From contig NZ_SHKR01000013.1 of the NCBI RefSeq assembly GCF_004217145.1, positions 806,001 through 870,000 on the forward strand: a stretch of 64,000 bases of DNA. The letters are read 5' to 3'. The first letter of the stretch is position 1, and the number at the start of each line of letters is the position of its first letter. Shown piece by piece: positions 46,528 to 56,352 of the stretch. The translations under genes and the position numbers were made by a program. The notes below the pieces were generated by a model that was given only the letters and a program-made list of their open reading frames with translations, was not told where the DNA came from and ran no database searches. This DNA comes from Kribbella rubisoli. GTDB lineage: Bacteria; Actinomycetota; Actinomycetes; Propionibacteriales; Kribbellaceae.

Positions 46528-47121
46528 TCAGTCGTGAGGATCCACCCTAAGCGGCACTCTGTTGTCCGGGTAGAGATCCGGGATCGGGATCGGCATCCGC
46601 CACAGGTGCGAGTCCGGGTGGATCATGCCGTGCCGGATGGCGACGTACCTGAGCAGGCGGAGCGGGCCGGCGATCAGGACGAACGCCAGCGGGAGCTCGA
46701 CCAGCAGAGCGCTGAGCAGCGCCTGGGTGAGGTCGCCGCCGCGGTGGCTGGTCATCACGTCGAACCAGGCGTCGCAGATCAGCAACACCCCGGTCGCGAA
46801 CGCGGTCGGGAACACGAACTGCTTGCGCTTCCATCCGGCCAGCGCGGTCAGCACCAGCATCGCGAGCAGCAGGATGTCGAAGCCGACCCAGGTTGCGACC
46901 CAGTTCCGCGCGACATAGTGGCTCGGCAGCGTGATCGCCAGATAGACGGTCCACGGGATCAGGGCGGCCGCGCAGACCAGCATCAGCACGGTCCGCCACT
47001 TGCGCAGCCGGTCCATGGTTCGCCGGGACGGCAGTCCGCCCGGATGGGGCGCCAGCCGCAGGATCAGGTCCCGCCGCTCGGCCGGTGTCATCGCCGCGAT
47101 CTCTTCGTCGGTCAGCTGCAC
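46528..47121 (-). CDS. Membrane protein with short N-terminal cytoplasmic helix
   Basis: The GTG at 47121 (VQLTDEEIAAMTPAERRDLILRLAPHPGG) is preferred because the outer in-frame GTG at 47151 lies inside the CRP-type site. The 197-residue protein has about four hydrophobic segments (WRTVLMLVCAAALIPWTVYLAI, WVGFDILLLAMLVLTALAGW, FATGVLLICDAWFDVM, LLVELPLAFVLIAGPL). It is of a type common in actinomycetes, with no assigned function. It precedes the ALDH operon on the same strand with a 15-base gap and may share its transcript. Confidence 0.65.
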   Translation of the reverse strand: MQLTDEEIAAMTPAERRDLILRLAPHPGGLPSRRTMDRLRKWRTVLMLVCAAALIPWTVYLAITLPSHYVARNWVATWVGFDILLLAMLVLTALAGWKRKQFVFPTAFATGVLLICDAWFDVMTSHRGGDLTQALLSALLVELPLAFVLIAGPLRLLRYVAIRHGMIHPDSHLWRMPIPIPDLYPDNRVPLRVDPHD

Positions 47122-47134
47122 ATTCCGAGTATGC

Positions 47135-47154
47135 CTTGTGATTGCATTCACAAG
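47135..47154. promoter_or_regulatory. CRP/GlxR-type binding site
   Basis: CTTGTGA-TTGCAT-TCACAAG (47135-47154) has perfect 7-bp arms and contains the CRP consensus TGTGA-N6-TCACA. It lies between the divergent membrane-protein gene (and ALDH operon behind it) and the DUF1992 gene, so cAMP-responsive control of either is plausible. Confidence 0.7.
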
Positions 47155-47206
47155 CTAGTAATCTGTCCCGGAAAGCAACTGTCGATGATGACAGCGAGGT
47201 GTGGCC

Positions 47207-47675
47207 ATGACCAAGCGCAGACCACCGGGTATGAGTAACCAGGAGTGGGTCGAGTCGCAGATCCAGCTGGCGCAGAACCAGGGCGAGTTCGACAACCTGC
47301 CCGGTGCCGGCAAACCACTCAAGCTCGCCGACGGGCACGATCCGGACTGGTGGGTCAAAGACTTCATCCGCCGTGAGGATGTCGAGACCGAGGCGCTGCT
47401 GCCGCCGGCGATGCTGCTCCGCAAGGAGAAGCAGCAGGTGCACGAGAAGATCCGCGGGATGCGGCGCGAGTCCGAGGTCCGCGAGTACCTGGCCGATCTG
47501 AACAAGCGGATCCGGCTCAGCATCCGTGACACCTCCGGACCGGTCGTGCCGACAGGCCCGGTCAACGAGGACGCGATCATCGCCCAGTGGCGGATGGATC
47601 GCCCAGCGACCGAGCCCCGGTCCAAGGTCGAGGAGCACCGGCCGGCCAAGAAGAAGTCGGTCTGGCAGCGCCTGT

Positions 47676-47683
<8 letters not shown>
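47207..47683 (+). CDS. DUF1992 (DnaJ homologue subfamily C member 28-like) protein
   Basis: The ATG at 47207 has GAGG about 7 bases upstream and is preferred over GTG 47201. The 158-residue protein has the DUF1992 signature VESQIQLAQNQGEFDNLPGAGKPLKL (about 14-39) and later VNEDAIIAQWR. The family occurs alone in bacteria and fused to J-domains in eukaryotes, with unknown function. The C-terminus is basic (RPAKKKSVWQRLFS). It overlaps the convergent E1 gene by 8 bp. Confidence 0.85.
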
Positions 47684-49775
<2,092 letters not shown>

Positions 49776-49928
49776 GATCCGTGATGACGGTCCGTGCCAC
49801 AGCTCGGCCCACGGGTTTGAACAGCTCACCTGGTTGGGGCCACGCTGGACGGGGAACGGTGCCGATGGCTCGTTCGTTCGTCGGGGGAGGGGGATCTGGG
49901 CTGTGGTGACGGTGAGTGAGTTGCGGTG

Positions 49929-50573
49929 ATGCATCGGTCTGCACTGGTAGAGCGAATGGGGGTCGCGGCGGGTCTCGGAATCGGGACAGCCGGGGCGCTC
50001 TGCGGTGTGCTGCTGCTGGGTCCGCTGGCCGCGTCGATCCTGCTTACCGTGGTGTTCCTGCTGGTCTGGCCGCTTGCTGCGGTGGTTAGGCATGTGGCCG
50101 ACGAAGCGCCGTACGGCTCCTCGGCTGTGATCGCGGCCGCGTGCGCGGCGGCAGTGCTGTGCTTGCCCGGGCTGGTGCGGCTGCTCGCCTGGGGGGCGCT
50201 CGGGATTGCGGTGGCGCTGATCCTTGCCGCCTTCTTCATCGTGATCGACCTCGTCGTGCCCGACCGGCCGCCGCGCCGGCGCCGGTCCCGGAAGCAACGC
50301 ACGCTGGAGCGCCTCACCGAGGCCCAGTTCCTGGACGACGAGCGGCTGATCGAGTCCCTGCAGTGCCCGCTGAGCATCGAGGAGCTCTGCGGCGTCTGGT
50401 CCGACACCGCGACGCAACTCTCCCGAGGCGCCGGCCTTCGGGACCGTCAGGCCGTCGCCGAAGTACGACGCATCTGCCTCGACGAGTTCGAACGCCGCAA
50501 CCCCGGCGGCTTCCACCGCTGGCTAGACGCCGGCGCCCCAGCAAACCCAAGCCGCTACCTTCTCGGCAGCTAG
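49929..50573 (+). CDS. Membrane protein with cytoplasmic C-terminal domain, unknown
   Basis: The 214-residue protein (ATG 49929; GTG 49926 adjacent) has about four hydrophobic segments in residues 10-115 (MGVAAGLGIGTAGALCGVLLLGPLAA, SILLTVVFLLVWPLAAVV, SSAVIAAACAAAVLCLPGLVRLLAWGALGIAVALILAAFFIVIDLVV), then a basic stretch and a soluble tail with LTEAQFLDDERLIESLQCPLSIEELCGVWSDTATQL. The tail pattern is unfamiliar. It ends with a 4-bp convergent overlap with ku. Confidence 0.6.
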   Translation: MHRSALVERMGVAAGLGIGTAGALCGVLLLGPLAASILLTVVFLLVWPLAAVVRHVADEAPYGSSAVIAAACAAAVLCLPGLVRLLAWGALGIAVALILAAFFIVIDLVVPDRPPRRRRSRKQRTLERLTEAQFLDDERLIESLQCPLSIEELCGVWSDTATQLSRGAGLRDRQAVAEVRRICLDEFERRNPGGFHRWLDAGAPANPSRYLLGS

Positions 50574-51415
50574 GCAGCTGTCTTCTTCGTTGTCTTCTTC
50601 TTGGCCGCGGTCTTCTTCTTGGCGCGCGAGCTGCGGGTCTTGCGGGCTTGCTCGACGCTTGCGCGGAGGGCGGCGACCAGGTCGGTTGGGTTGGTGGCCT
50701 GCGGCTCCTCCTCGGAGTACACGATCTCCTTGCCCTGGTGCTTGGACTTGACCAGTTCCTTCACGCGCTCGGTGTAGGTGTCCTTGTAGGCGGCCGGCTT
50801 CCACTCGCCGCTCATGGCCTCGATCAGGTCGACCGCCATCGACAGTTGCTTGCCGGCGCCGGACTTGCGCGGCAGCGAGCCGAGCTCCTCGTCCGGGTCG
50901 CGGATCTCGTCGGCGAAGAACATCGTCTCGAGTACGAGCACCTGTTTGTCGGACCGGATCGCCGCCAGGTACTCCTTGCCGCGCATCACGAACTTCGCGA
51001 TCCCGGCCCGGTTGGTCTTCGCCAGCGCGTCCCGCAGCAGGGCGTACGACGAGGCGTTGTCGGAGTCCGACGGCGCCAGGTAGTAGCTCTTCTGGAAGTG
51101 CATCGGGTCGATGTCGTCGAGGTCGACGAACGTGTCGATCTCCAGCGACCGCGACTTGCCCGGGGCGATGTCGTCCAGTTCGGCGGGTTCGACGATCACG
51201 TACTCGCCGCCGCCGACGTCGTGGCCCTTCACGATCTTCTCGTACGGGACCTCGCGGCCGGTGCGCTCGTTCACCCGCTTGTACCGGATCCTGTCCGACG
51301 TCCCCTTCTGGAACTGGTGGAAGTCGATCTCGTGCTCCTGGGTCGCGCTGTACAGCCCGACCGGCACCGAGACCAGCCCGAAGTTGATGTACCCGCTCCA
51401 GATCGCCCGTGCCAT
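50570..51415 (-). CDS. ku: Ku DNA end-binding protein
   Basis: The 281-residue protein is a typical bacterial Ku: MARAIWSGYINFGLVSVPVGLYSATQEHEIDFHQFQKGTSDRIRYKRVNERTGREVPYEKIVKG at the start and a ring-forming core (LLRDALAKTNRAGIAKFVMRGKEYLAAIR). The C-terminal tail from about 258 is very Lys-rich (RSSRAKKKTAAKKKTTKK), which extends DNA contact. It binds broken ends and recruits LigD in non-homologous end joining. No ligD lies in this window. Confidence 0.96.
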   Translation of the reverse strand: MARAIWSGYINFGLVSVPVGLYSATQEHEIDFHQFQKGTSDRIRYKRVNERTGREVPYEKIVKGHDVGGGEYVIVEPAELDDIAPGKSRSLEIDTFVDLDDIDPMHFQKSYYLAPSDSDNASSYALLRDALAKTNRAGIAKFVMRGKEYLAAIRSDKQVLVLETMFFADEIRDPDEELGSLPRKSGAGKQLSMAVDLIEAMSGEWKPAAYKDTYTERVKELVKSKHQGKEIVYSEEEPQATNPTDLVAALRASVEQARKTRSSRAKKKTAAKKKTTKKTAA

Positions 51416-51454
51416 CGCCGGCTCCTCTCCGCGTCGGCCCGGCCGGTACCCAGT

Positions 51455-52318
51455 TCAGAGCCGGTTGTACCGTTTCCGCGCCTCGCGGCTTTCCTTCTGG
51501 GCTTCGCGGGCGGTGCGGCGGGCCTCGTCGAGGTCGGCGCCCAGGCGGTGGACGAGGGCTTGTGCCTCGGAGAGCGCCTCGCGGGCGTTGTCGAGCTGGG
51601 TGTCGAGGTCCTCGACCCTCGCCTCGGCCTCCTGGGCCACGGCGACTGCCTCCTCGAACGCCTGCCTGGCCTTGGCCCGCTCAGCCTCCTCGCGCTGCTT
51701 CTCCTCGCGAGCGGCCGCGGCCTCCTCGTCGGCGGCCTCCTGGGCGGCGTCCGTTTCGGCCTGCTGGGTCTTGCGGCGGTCGCGGGCGGCCTGGCGGCGT
51801 TCGTCCGTCAGCGGGGTGACGTTGGACGGTTCGCCGTTCTCGTCGACGACGCCGAAGCCGACATGCCGGAGGGCGCTGCTCAGCCGGCCCTCGCGTACCG
51901 CGTCGCCCGCGGCCGGGTCGACCAGCGCGGCGTCGAGCGTCTCGCGCAGCTTCTGGCCGACGTCCGCGCTGATCTTCTGGCCGTCCTCGCCCGCCAGCCG
52001 AGCAGCTTCCTTGGCCAGCTTGTCCAGCAGTTCGTGCCGCCTCGGCGTCAACTCCCGCAGCCGGTCGCCGTCGAGATCGGCAGTCGCCTCGCGGAACTCG
52101 TCGCCGAGCGCGAGCAGGTCGTCCAGCTCGTCCGGCGCCTTGCGGGCGACCAGGTTCGTCACCCAGGCAGCCACGGTCGGCTTGCGCATCGCCTTCAGCC
52201 GCGTCGACCCGACCGGGTCGCCGTCAGCCTTCAGCTGCTTGGCGAGCTCGTTGCGAGTAGCAATGAAGTCGGCTGCCGGCGTCGCATACAGCGCATCCGC
52301 CGCCTCCTCGAAGTCCAC
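51455..52318 (-). CDS. Coiled-coil hypothetical protein
   Basis: The GTG at 52318 gives 287 residues. The N-terminal half is helical with conserved-looking FIATRNELAKQLKADGDPVGSTRLKAMRKPTVAAWVTNLVARKAPDELDDLLALGDEFREA. The C-terminal half (about 170-287) is a long Ala/Glu/Arg-rich coiled coil (AADEEAAAAREEKQREEAERAKARQAFEE). Similar proteins occur in many actinomycetes next to ku or sigma genes and have no known function. The weak ribosome-binding site leaves the exact start open. It follows the sigma-factor gene by 32 bases, possibly co-transcribed. Confidence 0.7.
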   Translation of the reverse strand: MDFEEAADALYATPAADFIATRNELAKQLKADGDPVGSTRLKAMRKPTVAAWVTNLVARKAPDELDDLLALGDEFREATADLDGDRLRELTPRRHELLDKLAKEAARLAGEDGQKISADVGQKLRETLDAALVDPAAGDAVREGRLSSALRHVGFGVVDENGEPSNVTPLTDERRQAARDRRKTQQAETDAAQEAADEEAAAAREEKQREEAERAKARQAFEEAVAVAQEAEARVEDLDTQLDNAREALSEAQALVHRLGADLDEARRTAREAQKESREARKRYNRL

Positions 52319-52350
52319 GGAAGCGACGCTACCGCACCTCCCTCGACTTA

Positions 52351-53142
52351 CTACCGGTTCATCGGTACGCCGCTGGCGAGCTCGCCGCGGAGCTTCTCCA
52401 GGATCCCGCGGAGCAGGCGGGACACCTGCATCTGGCTGACCCCGAGCTCGTGGCCGATCTCCTCCTGCGTGAATCCGTTGCAGAACCGCAGCTGGAGGAT
52501 GCGCTTGTCCCGATCGCCCAGGCCGGCTACAGCGGGTGTGAGGGTGTGGACGTCCTCGACCAGGTCGTAGCCGTCCTCGGCGTCGGCGACCGACTCGATC
52601 AGGCTCGTCCCGCCCTCCGGCGCACCCGGGGCGTCGAGTGAGAGCGTGCTGAAGCAGCCGCGGACCGACGCGGCCTCGGCGACCTCGGCCGGATCCGTGC
52701 CCAGCGCCGCCGCGGTCTCTTCGTCGCTCGGCACGTGACCGAGGCGCTGGATCAGCTCCGGCTCCGCTGCCGCGATGTTTCCCTGCATCTCCTGGACCCG
52801 GCGCGGCGGCCGGATCGTCCAGGCGCAGTCGCGGAAGTATCGCTTCAGTTCGCCGCGGATCGTGGGTACGGCGTACGACAGGAAGGCCGTCGATGCGTCC
52901 ACGCGGTACCCGTTGGCGGCCTTCACCAGGCCCAGGTACGCGACCTGTTCGAGGTCGTCGGAGTCGACGCCTTTGCTGCGGTAGCGCGAGGCGATGGACC
53001 TCGCCACCGGGGCATTCAGCAGGATGACCTCGTCGAGGCACGCCTGATGCCGCGGATCAGGGACGGCGTCCGCCTCGAGCAGGAGCTCGTGGGTCGTGTC
53101 GGCAATGGTCTGCTTGGAGTCTTCGGCAGCTGCGGTCGTCAC
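52351..53142 (-). CDS. SigB/SigF-type RNA polymerase sigma factor
   Basis: The GTG at 53142 has GACGAGG 8 bases upstream; the longer open frame upstream is rejected. The 263-residue protein has region 2 (NAPVARSIASRYRSKGVDSDDLEQVAYLGLVKAANGYRVDASTAFLSYAVPTIRGELKRYFRDCAWTIRPPRR), region 3 (LIQRLGHVPSDEETAAALG) and region 4 (LQLRFCNGFTQEEIGHELGVSQMQVSRLLRGIL). This is the SigB/SigF/SigI group for general stress or differentiation. No anti-sigma (RsbW) or anti-anti-sigma gene is adjacent. The upstream DNA holds a perfect 26-bp inverted repeat. Confidence 0.92.
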   Translation of the reverse strand: MTTAAAEDSKQTIADTTHELLLEADAVPDPRHQACLDEVILLNAPVARSIASRYRSKGVDSDDLEQVAYLGLVKAANGYRVDASTAFLSYAVPTIRGELKRYFRDCAWTIRPPRRVQEMQGNIAAAEPELIQRLGHVPSDEETAAALGTDPAEVAEAASVRGCFSTLSLDAPGAPEGGTSLIESVADAEDGYDLVEDVHTLTPAVAGLGDRDKRILQLRFCNGFTQEEIGHELGVSQMQVSRLLRGILEKLRGELASGVPMNR

Positions 53143-53175
53143 GGGAGAAACCTCGTCGTGTCGTCGTGCAGGTCG

Positions 53176-53339
53176 AGTGTTCCGGAAGCGGCGTAGCTTG
53201 ACGCTATCGGCGCCCATGCACGCACCTCGCGGCACTTGCCCAGCGCCCACGATGCTCCGCATCGAGGCCACTGCTCAAGCACCGCGATGCACGCACCTGG
53301 ACACCGCTATCGTTCAAGCTACGCCGCTTCCGGAACACT
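53176..53339. repeat. Perfect 26-bp inverted repeat with nested direct repeats upstream of the sigma gene
   Basis: Bases 53176-53201 are the exact reverse complement of 53314-53339, with 112 bases between. Just inside them CGCTATCG occurs in direct orientation at 53202-53209 and 53305-53312, and ATGCACGCACCT at 53216-53227 and 53287-53298. No protein-coding frame is convincing here. The arms could be duplicated promoters facing each other, recombination sites of an invertible segment, or a long RNA stem in the sigma-gene leader. Confidence 0.85.
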
Positions 53340-53431
53340 AGTGGCAGGGGCTGAACCACTACCTCCACCAGATCAAACTCCGCCGGAGCTTTCAAGTACC
53401 AGCCTGTTACGGGTGTTTCAAACGACTGTCG

Positions 53432-53450
53432 CCTGACAGTAACTGTCAGG
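53432..53450. promoter_or_regulatory. Palindrome CCTGACAG-TAA-CTGTCAGG upstream of the NIPSNAP gene
   Basis: Perfect 8-bp arms (53432-53439 and 53443-53450) lie 22 bases before the ATG of the NIPSNAP gene, a position suited to a repressor such as TetR or PadR type. The regulator is not obvious. Confidence 0.6.
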
Positions 53451-53472
53451 TTTCGATGCTTGTCTTGCACCT

Positions 53473-54198
53473 ATGAACGAGTGCTGCGCCGTCGTGGACC
53501 TGCGCCAGTACACGCTGCACCCCGGGCAGCGTGACACCTTGATCGAGACCTTCGACACGTACTTCGTCGAAGGTCAGGAGGAGACCGGGATGCATATCGC
53601 GGGTCAGTTCCGCGATCTGGACGATCCCGACCGATTCGTCTGGGTCCGCGGATTCCCGGACCTGGCCTCGCGGGCGGACGCGTTGAAGGCCTTCTATTAC
53701 GGCCCGGTCTGGCGCGAGCACGCCGCGGTCGCCAACGCGACGATGATCGACTCGGACAACGCGCTGTTGCTGCGGCCGCTCCGGCTCGACGATCGTTACC
53801 CCGAGCGAGACGCTCCCCGACCGCCGATCGGCAGCACTGCTCCCGCGACCTCGATCGTCGCCGGGGCTGTCTATCACCGCGGTTCGGAGGACGACGGGTT
53901 CGTCGAGTTCTTCACCGATCACGTCGCGCCGGTGCTCACGGTCACCGGGGCCGAACCGGTCGCCGTGTTCGAGAGCTTGGTTGCCGAGAACAACTTTCCG
54001 GCGCTGCCGTTGCGGGACGAGGTGGTGCTCGCCTGGTTCGCGCGGTTCGCCGACGACGCGGCGTACGACGAGCATCGGCGAGCGCTGGCGGGATCCGGGG
54101 TGTGGCAGGAGCGGGTACTACCGGAGCTGGTCTGCCGGACCGCGGGGCCGGCGCAGGAACTGCGGCTGCGGCCGACCGCACGTTCTCAGCTGCGTTAA
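53473..54198 (+). CDS. NIPSNAP family protein
   Basis: The 241-residue protein has two ferredoxin-like alpha/beta repeats. The first (VVDLRQYTLHPGQRDTLIETFDTYFVEGQEETGMHIAGQFRDLDDPDRFVWVRGFPDLASRADALKAFYYGPVWREH) is the classical NIPSNAP motif. The second starts near 135 (SIVAGAVYHRGSEDDGFVEFFTDHVAPVLTV). NIPSNAP proteins are found next to diverse catabolic genes; a molecular function is not established. Its start lies 22 bases after a perfect palindrome. Confidence 0.9.
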   Translation: MNECCAVVDLRQYTLHPGQRDTLIETFDTYFVEGQEETGMHIAGQFRDLDDPDRFVWVRGFPDLASRADALKAFYYGPVWREHAAVANATMIDSDNALLLRPLRLDDRYPERDAPRPPIGSTAPATSIVAGAVYHRGSEDDGFVEFFTDHVAPVLTVTGAEPVAVFESLVAENNFPALPLRDEVVLAWFARFADDAAYDEHRRALAGSGVWQERVLPELVCRTAGPAQELRLRPTARSQLR

Positions 54199-54283
54199 AT
54201 ACGTTGCGGGACCTGGAACGCCCAGGCATGCTGGGTTGACCGAGCGGCGGCGAACGCTGCCTGGACCTAAGGAGGGCTGACGG

Positions 54284-54373
54284 ATGGCCATCTCTGTGCT
54301 GCGGCATGTCCGCGTCAGTTTCACCTCTAGGTTCAGGAGAACCCCAGTTGTCTGCAGAGCACGCAGTATCTGA
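54284..54373 (+). CDS. 29-residue ORF ahead of the RIO kinase gene
   Basis: ATG 54284 has an excellent AAGGAGG (54269-54275) 8 bases upstream. The frame encodes MAISVLRHVRVSFTSRFRR and ends at 54373, inside the beginning of the RIO gene. The peptide is strongly basic with one Cys and no hydrophobic helix. Its stop lies 26 bases past the kinase start, so ribosomes on it could affect initiation of the kinase. It may be a leader peptide. No repeat of a single amino acid codon points to a known attenuator. Confidence 0.45.
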   Translation: MAISVLRHVRVSFTSRFRRTPVVCRARSI

Positions 54374-55286
54374 TCACGACGGCACTGATAGCTACATTCC
54401 CGACTTCGACTCCCGCTGGTCCGAACTCACCGGCGACGAGTCCCAACCGGATCCGTCCGACGCTTTCGTCTTCAAGTTCCACTCGGTCGACGAGGAACTC
54501 GGTCCGGATCAACGATGGTCCACCTGGCTGGACGTCGAGCGCGGTTCTCGCGGCCCGGAACCACGCCCCTCGTGGGTTGTGACGGAACAGGCTGCGATCG
54601 ACACCGAGCTCGGCGTCCTCAAAACCGGTAAGGAAGCAGACGTCTTCCTGGTCGAACGGGCCGTCGAAGCCATCGGCGACAACCCGGGGCGATCCTCCCT
54701 GCTGGCCGCGAAGCGGTACCGCACCGAGGAGCACCGGTCCTTCCACCGCAGTACGTCGTACGTCGAAGGCCGGCGTACCCGCAACAGCCGTGACAGCCGG
54801 GCCATGCAGAAGAAGACTGCGCACGGTCGCAGCGTTGCGGCCGGCCACTGGGCGTACGCCGAGTGGGACGCGCTGAACCGGCTGTGGAAAGCCGGCGTCC
54901 CGGTGCCGTACCCGGTCCAGATCGACGGCATCGAGTTGCTGATGGAATTCATCGACGACGGTGAGGGCGGGGCCGCGCCACGGCTCGCCCAGGTCCGCCC
55001 GTCGAAGGAACTGCTCGGTCAGTACTTCGAGCAGCTCCGCGGCGGGATGCGTGAACTGGCCCGGGCCGGGCTGGCGCACGGTGACCTCTCGCCGTACAAC
55101 GTCCTCGCCCAGGGGGACCGGATCGTGATGATCGACCTGCCGCAGGTGGTCGACATCGTCGGTAACCCCAAGGGTATGGACTTCCTGATGCGCGACTGCC
55201 ACAACATGGCGACGTGGTTCACCAGCCGCGGGCTGGAGATCGACGATCAGGAACTGTTCGCCGATCTGCTCACGATGGTGTACTGA
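54348..55286 (+). CDS. RIO1-type serine/threonine protein kinase
   Basis: TTG at 54348 has GGAGA 7 bases upstream and is preferred; ATG 54306 would add 14 residues but has no ribosome-binding site. The 312-residue protein has the RIO ATP loop GVLKTGKEADVFLVE (about 89-103), Lys122 in LLAAKRY, the catalytic LAHGDLSPYNVLA with D246 and N251, and the metal MIDLPQ with D263. An N-terminal extension of about 85 residues is acidic. RIO kinases mature ribosomes in archaea and eukaryotes; the bacterial role is unclear. Overlaps the convergent esterase gene by 17 bp. Confidence 0.88.
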   Translation: MSAEHAVSDHDGTDSYIPDFDSRWSELTGDESQPDPSDAFVFKFHSVDEELGPDQRWSTWLDVERGSRGPEPRPSWVVTEQAAIDTELGVLKTGKEADVFLVERAVEAIGDNPGRSSLLAAKRYRTEEHRSFHRSTSYVEGRRTRNSRDSRAMQKKTAHGRSVAAGHWAYAEWDALNRLWKAGVPVPYPVQIDGIELLMEFIDDGEGGAAPRLAQVRPSKELLGQYFEQLRGGMRELARAGLAHGDLSPYNVLAQGDRIVMIDLPQVVDIVGNPKGMDFLMRDCHNMATWFTSRGLEIDDQELFADLLTMVY

Positions 55287-56352
55287 TCGCCTCGCGCAGC
55301 AGGGGAACCAGGGGTACCAACCGGTCGGGGTGGGCATCGACGAGACCGTCGAGATGGTTGCCCGCCTCGACCCGCTGGTACGTGTGCAGACCGGTCGATC
55401 GGGCCAGCTCCGCGTACCTGTCGGACTGCGTGATCGGGAGGAGACAGTCGTACGTCCCGTGGATGCTGTGCAGCGGCTTGCCGATGTTCCCGGTCAAACC
55501 GAACCGCCGGATCGCCTCCTGTGCGTCGGGTCGTTGCGAATAGTCGTAGTCCGCCTCGCTGCCTTGGTACGACGGGTCGAGTTCGCGGATGTAGATCCGT
55601 TGGGTCAGGGTCCAGTAGACGGTGTAGTGGTACTCCCACAGGAAGTCCGACGCCGGATCGAAGCCCGGCGCCGTGACCAGCGCCGGAGATTGTTGCTCAT
55701 AGCCCCTGATCGCCGACGGCAGGGCCGAGAGCGGATTCAGGTCCGAGCTCCACAGCGTGCCTTCCAGGTCGACGCCGCGGGTGTAGAGCTCGGGATGGTT
55801 CTCGAGTTGCCACCGCACCAGGTAGCCGCCGTTCGACGCGCCGGCGGCGATCACCTCGTCGGCCGGCTGTCCGTAGTGCTTCTCGACCGTTTCCCGGGCG
55901 GCGCGGGCCAGCTCGGTCACGCGTTCGTTCCACTCGACCAGCGCATCGCCCGGCTGTTTGCTGTCCTTGTAGAACTCGATACCGGTGTTGCCCTTGTCGG
56001 TGCAGGCGTACGCGTATCCGAGTGAGAGCACATGGTCCGAAATGGCCAGGTCGTTCGAGTACTGCGCTCGCACGCCGGGGGCACCTGAGACGACAAGCCC
56101 GCCGTTCCACTCGCGCGGCAGCCGGATGACGAACTGCGCGTCGTGGTTCCAGCCGTGGTTCGTGTTCGTGTGCGAGGTGTCAGGGAAGTACCCGTCGATC
56201 TGGGTCCCCGGCACGGCCGGCACCGTCGGCAGACCGGCGTGGGTGACGCCCACGTAGTCGGCCGGGTTGGTGTGGCCGGACGCGACGGTGCCGGTCGTGG
56301 TCAGGTCGTCGAGGTGAGCGAGCTCCTCGTACTCCGCGCCCGGGACCGTCAC
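55270..56352 (-). CDS. Alpha/beta-hydrolase, tannase/feruloyl-esterase-like
   Basis: The GTG at 56352 overlaps the stop of the flavin dehydrogenase gene (GTGA). The 360-residue protein has WNGGLVVSGAPGVRAQYSNDLAISDHVLSLGYAYACTDKGNTG, a Ser elbow EVIAAGASNGGYLVRWQLE (Ser near residue 184), an acid region HGTYDCLLPI and a final His in VEAGNHLDGL. The architecture resembles tannase-like and D-(-)-3-hydroxybutyrate oligomer hydrolases. No signal peptide is visible, so it acts inside the cell. Substrate unknown. Confidence 0.8.
   Translation of the reverse strand: MTVPGAEYEELAHLDDLTTTGTVASGHTNPADYVGVTHAGLPTVPAVPGTQIDGYFPDTSHTNTNHGWNHDAQFVIRLPREWNGGLVVSGAPGVRAQYSNDLAISDHVLSLGYAYACTDKGNTGIEFYKDSKQPGDALVEWNERVTELARAARETVEKHYGQPADEVIAAGASNGGYLVRWQLENHPELYTRGVDLEGTLWSSDLNPLSALPSAIRGYEQQSPALVTAPGFDPASDFLWEYHYTVYWTLTQRIYIRELDPSYQGSEADYDYSQRPDAQEAIRRFGLTGNIGKPLHSIHGTYDCLLPITQSDRYAELARSTGLHTYQRVEAGNHLDGLVDAHPDRLVPLVPLLREAISTPS

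Noticed and set aside
44536..47238. 900-residue open frame opposite the ALDH operon
   Set aside because: Arg/Pro/Asp-rich shadow; the opposite strand holds intact ALDH and FAD enzymes.
49776..50516. N-terminal extension of the fused E1 protein
   Set aside because: The frame is open but Arg/Ser/His-rich and lies antisense to a membrane-protein gene; E1 homology starts at the ATG 49775 region.
50141..52570. 809-residue open frame opposite ku and the coiled-coil gene
   Set aside because: Shadow frame with no fold-like pattern; ku on the other strand is unmistakable.
53143..53271. N-terminal extension of the SigB/SigF-type sigma factor
   Set aside because: It would translate through the inverted repeat; GTG 53142 has a good ribosome-binding site and matches the family length.
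53202..53312. CRISPR-like repeats upstream of the sigma gene
   Set aside because: Only two copies of each short direct repeat, unequal spacing and no cas genes.
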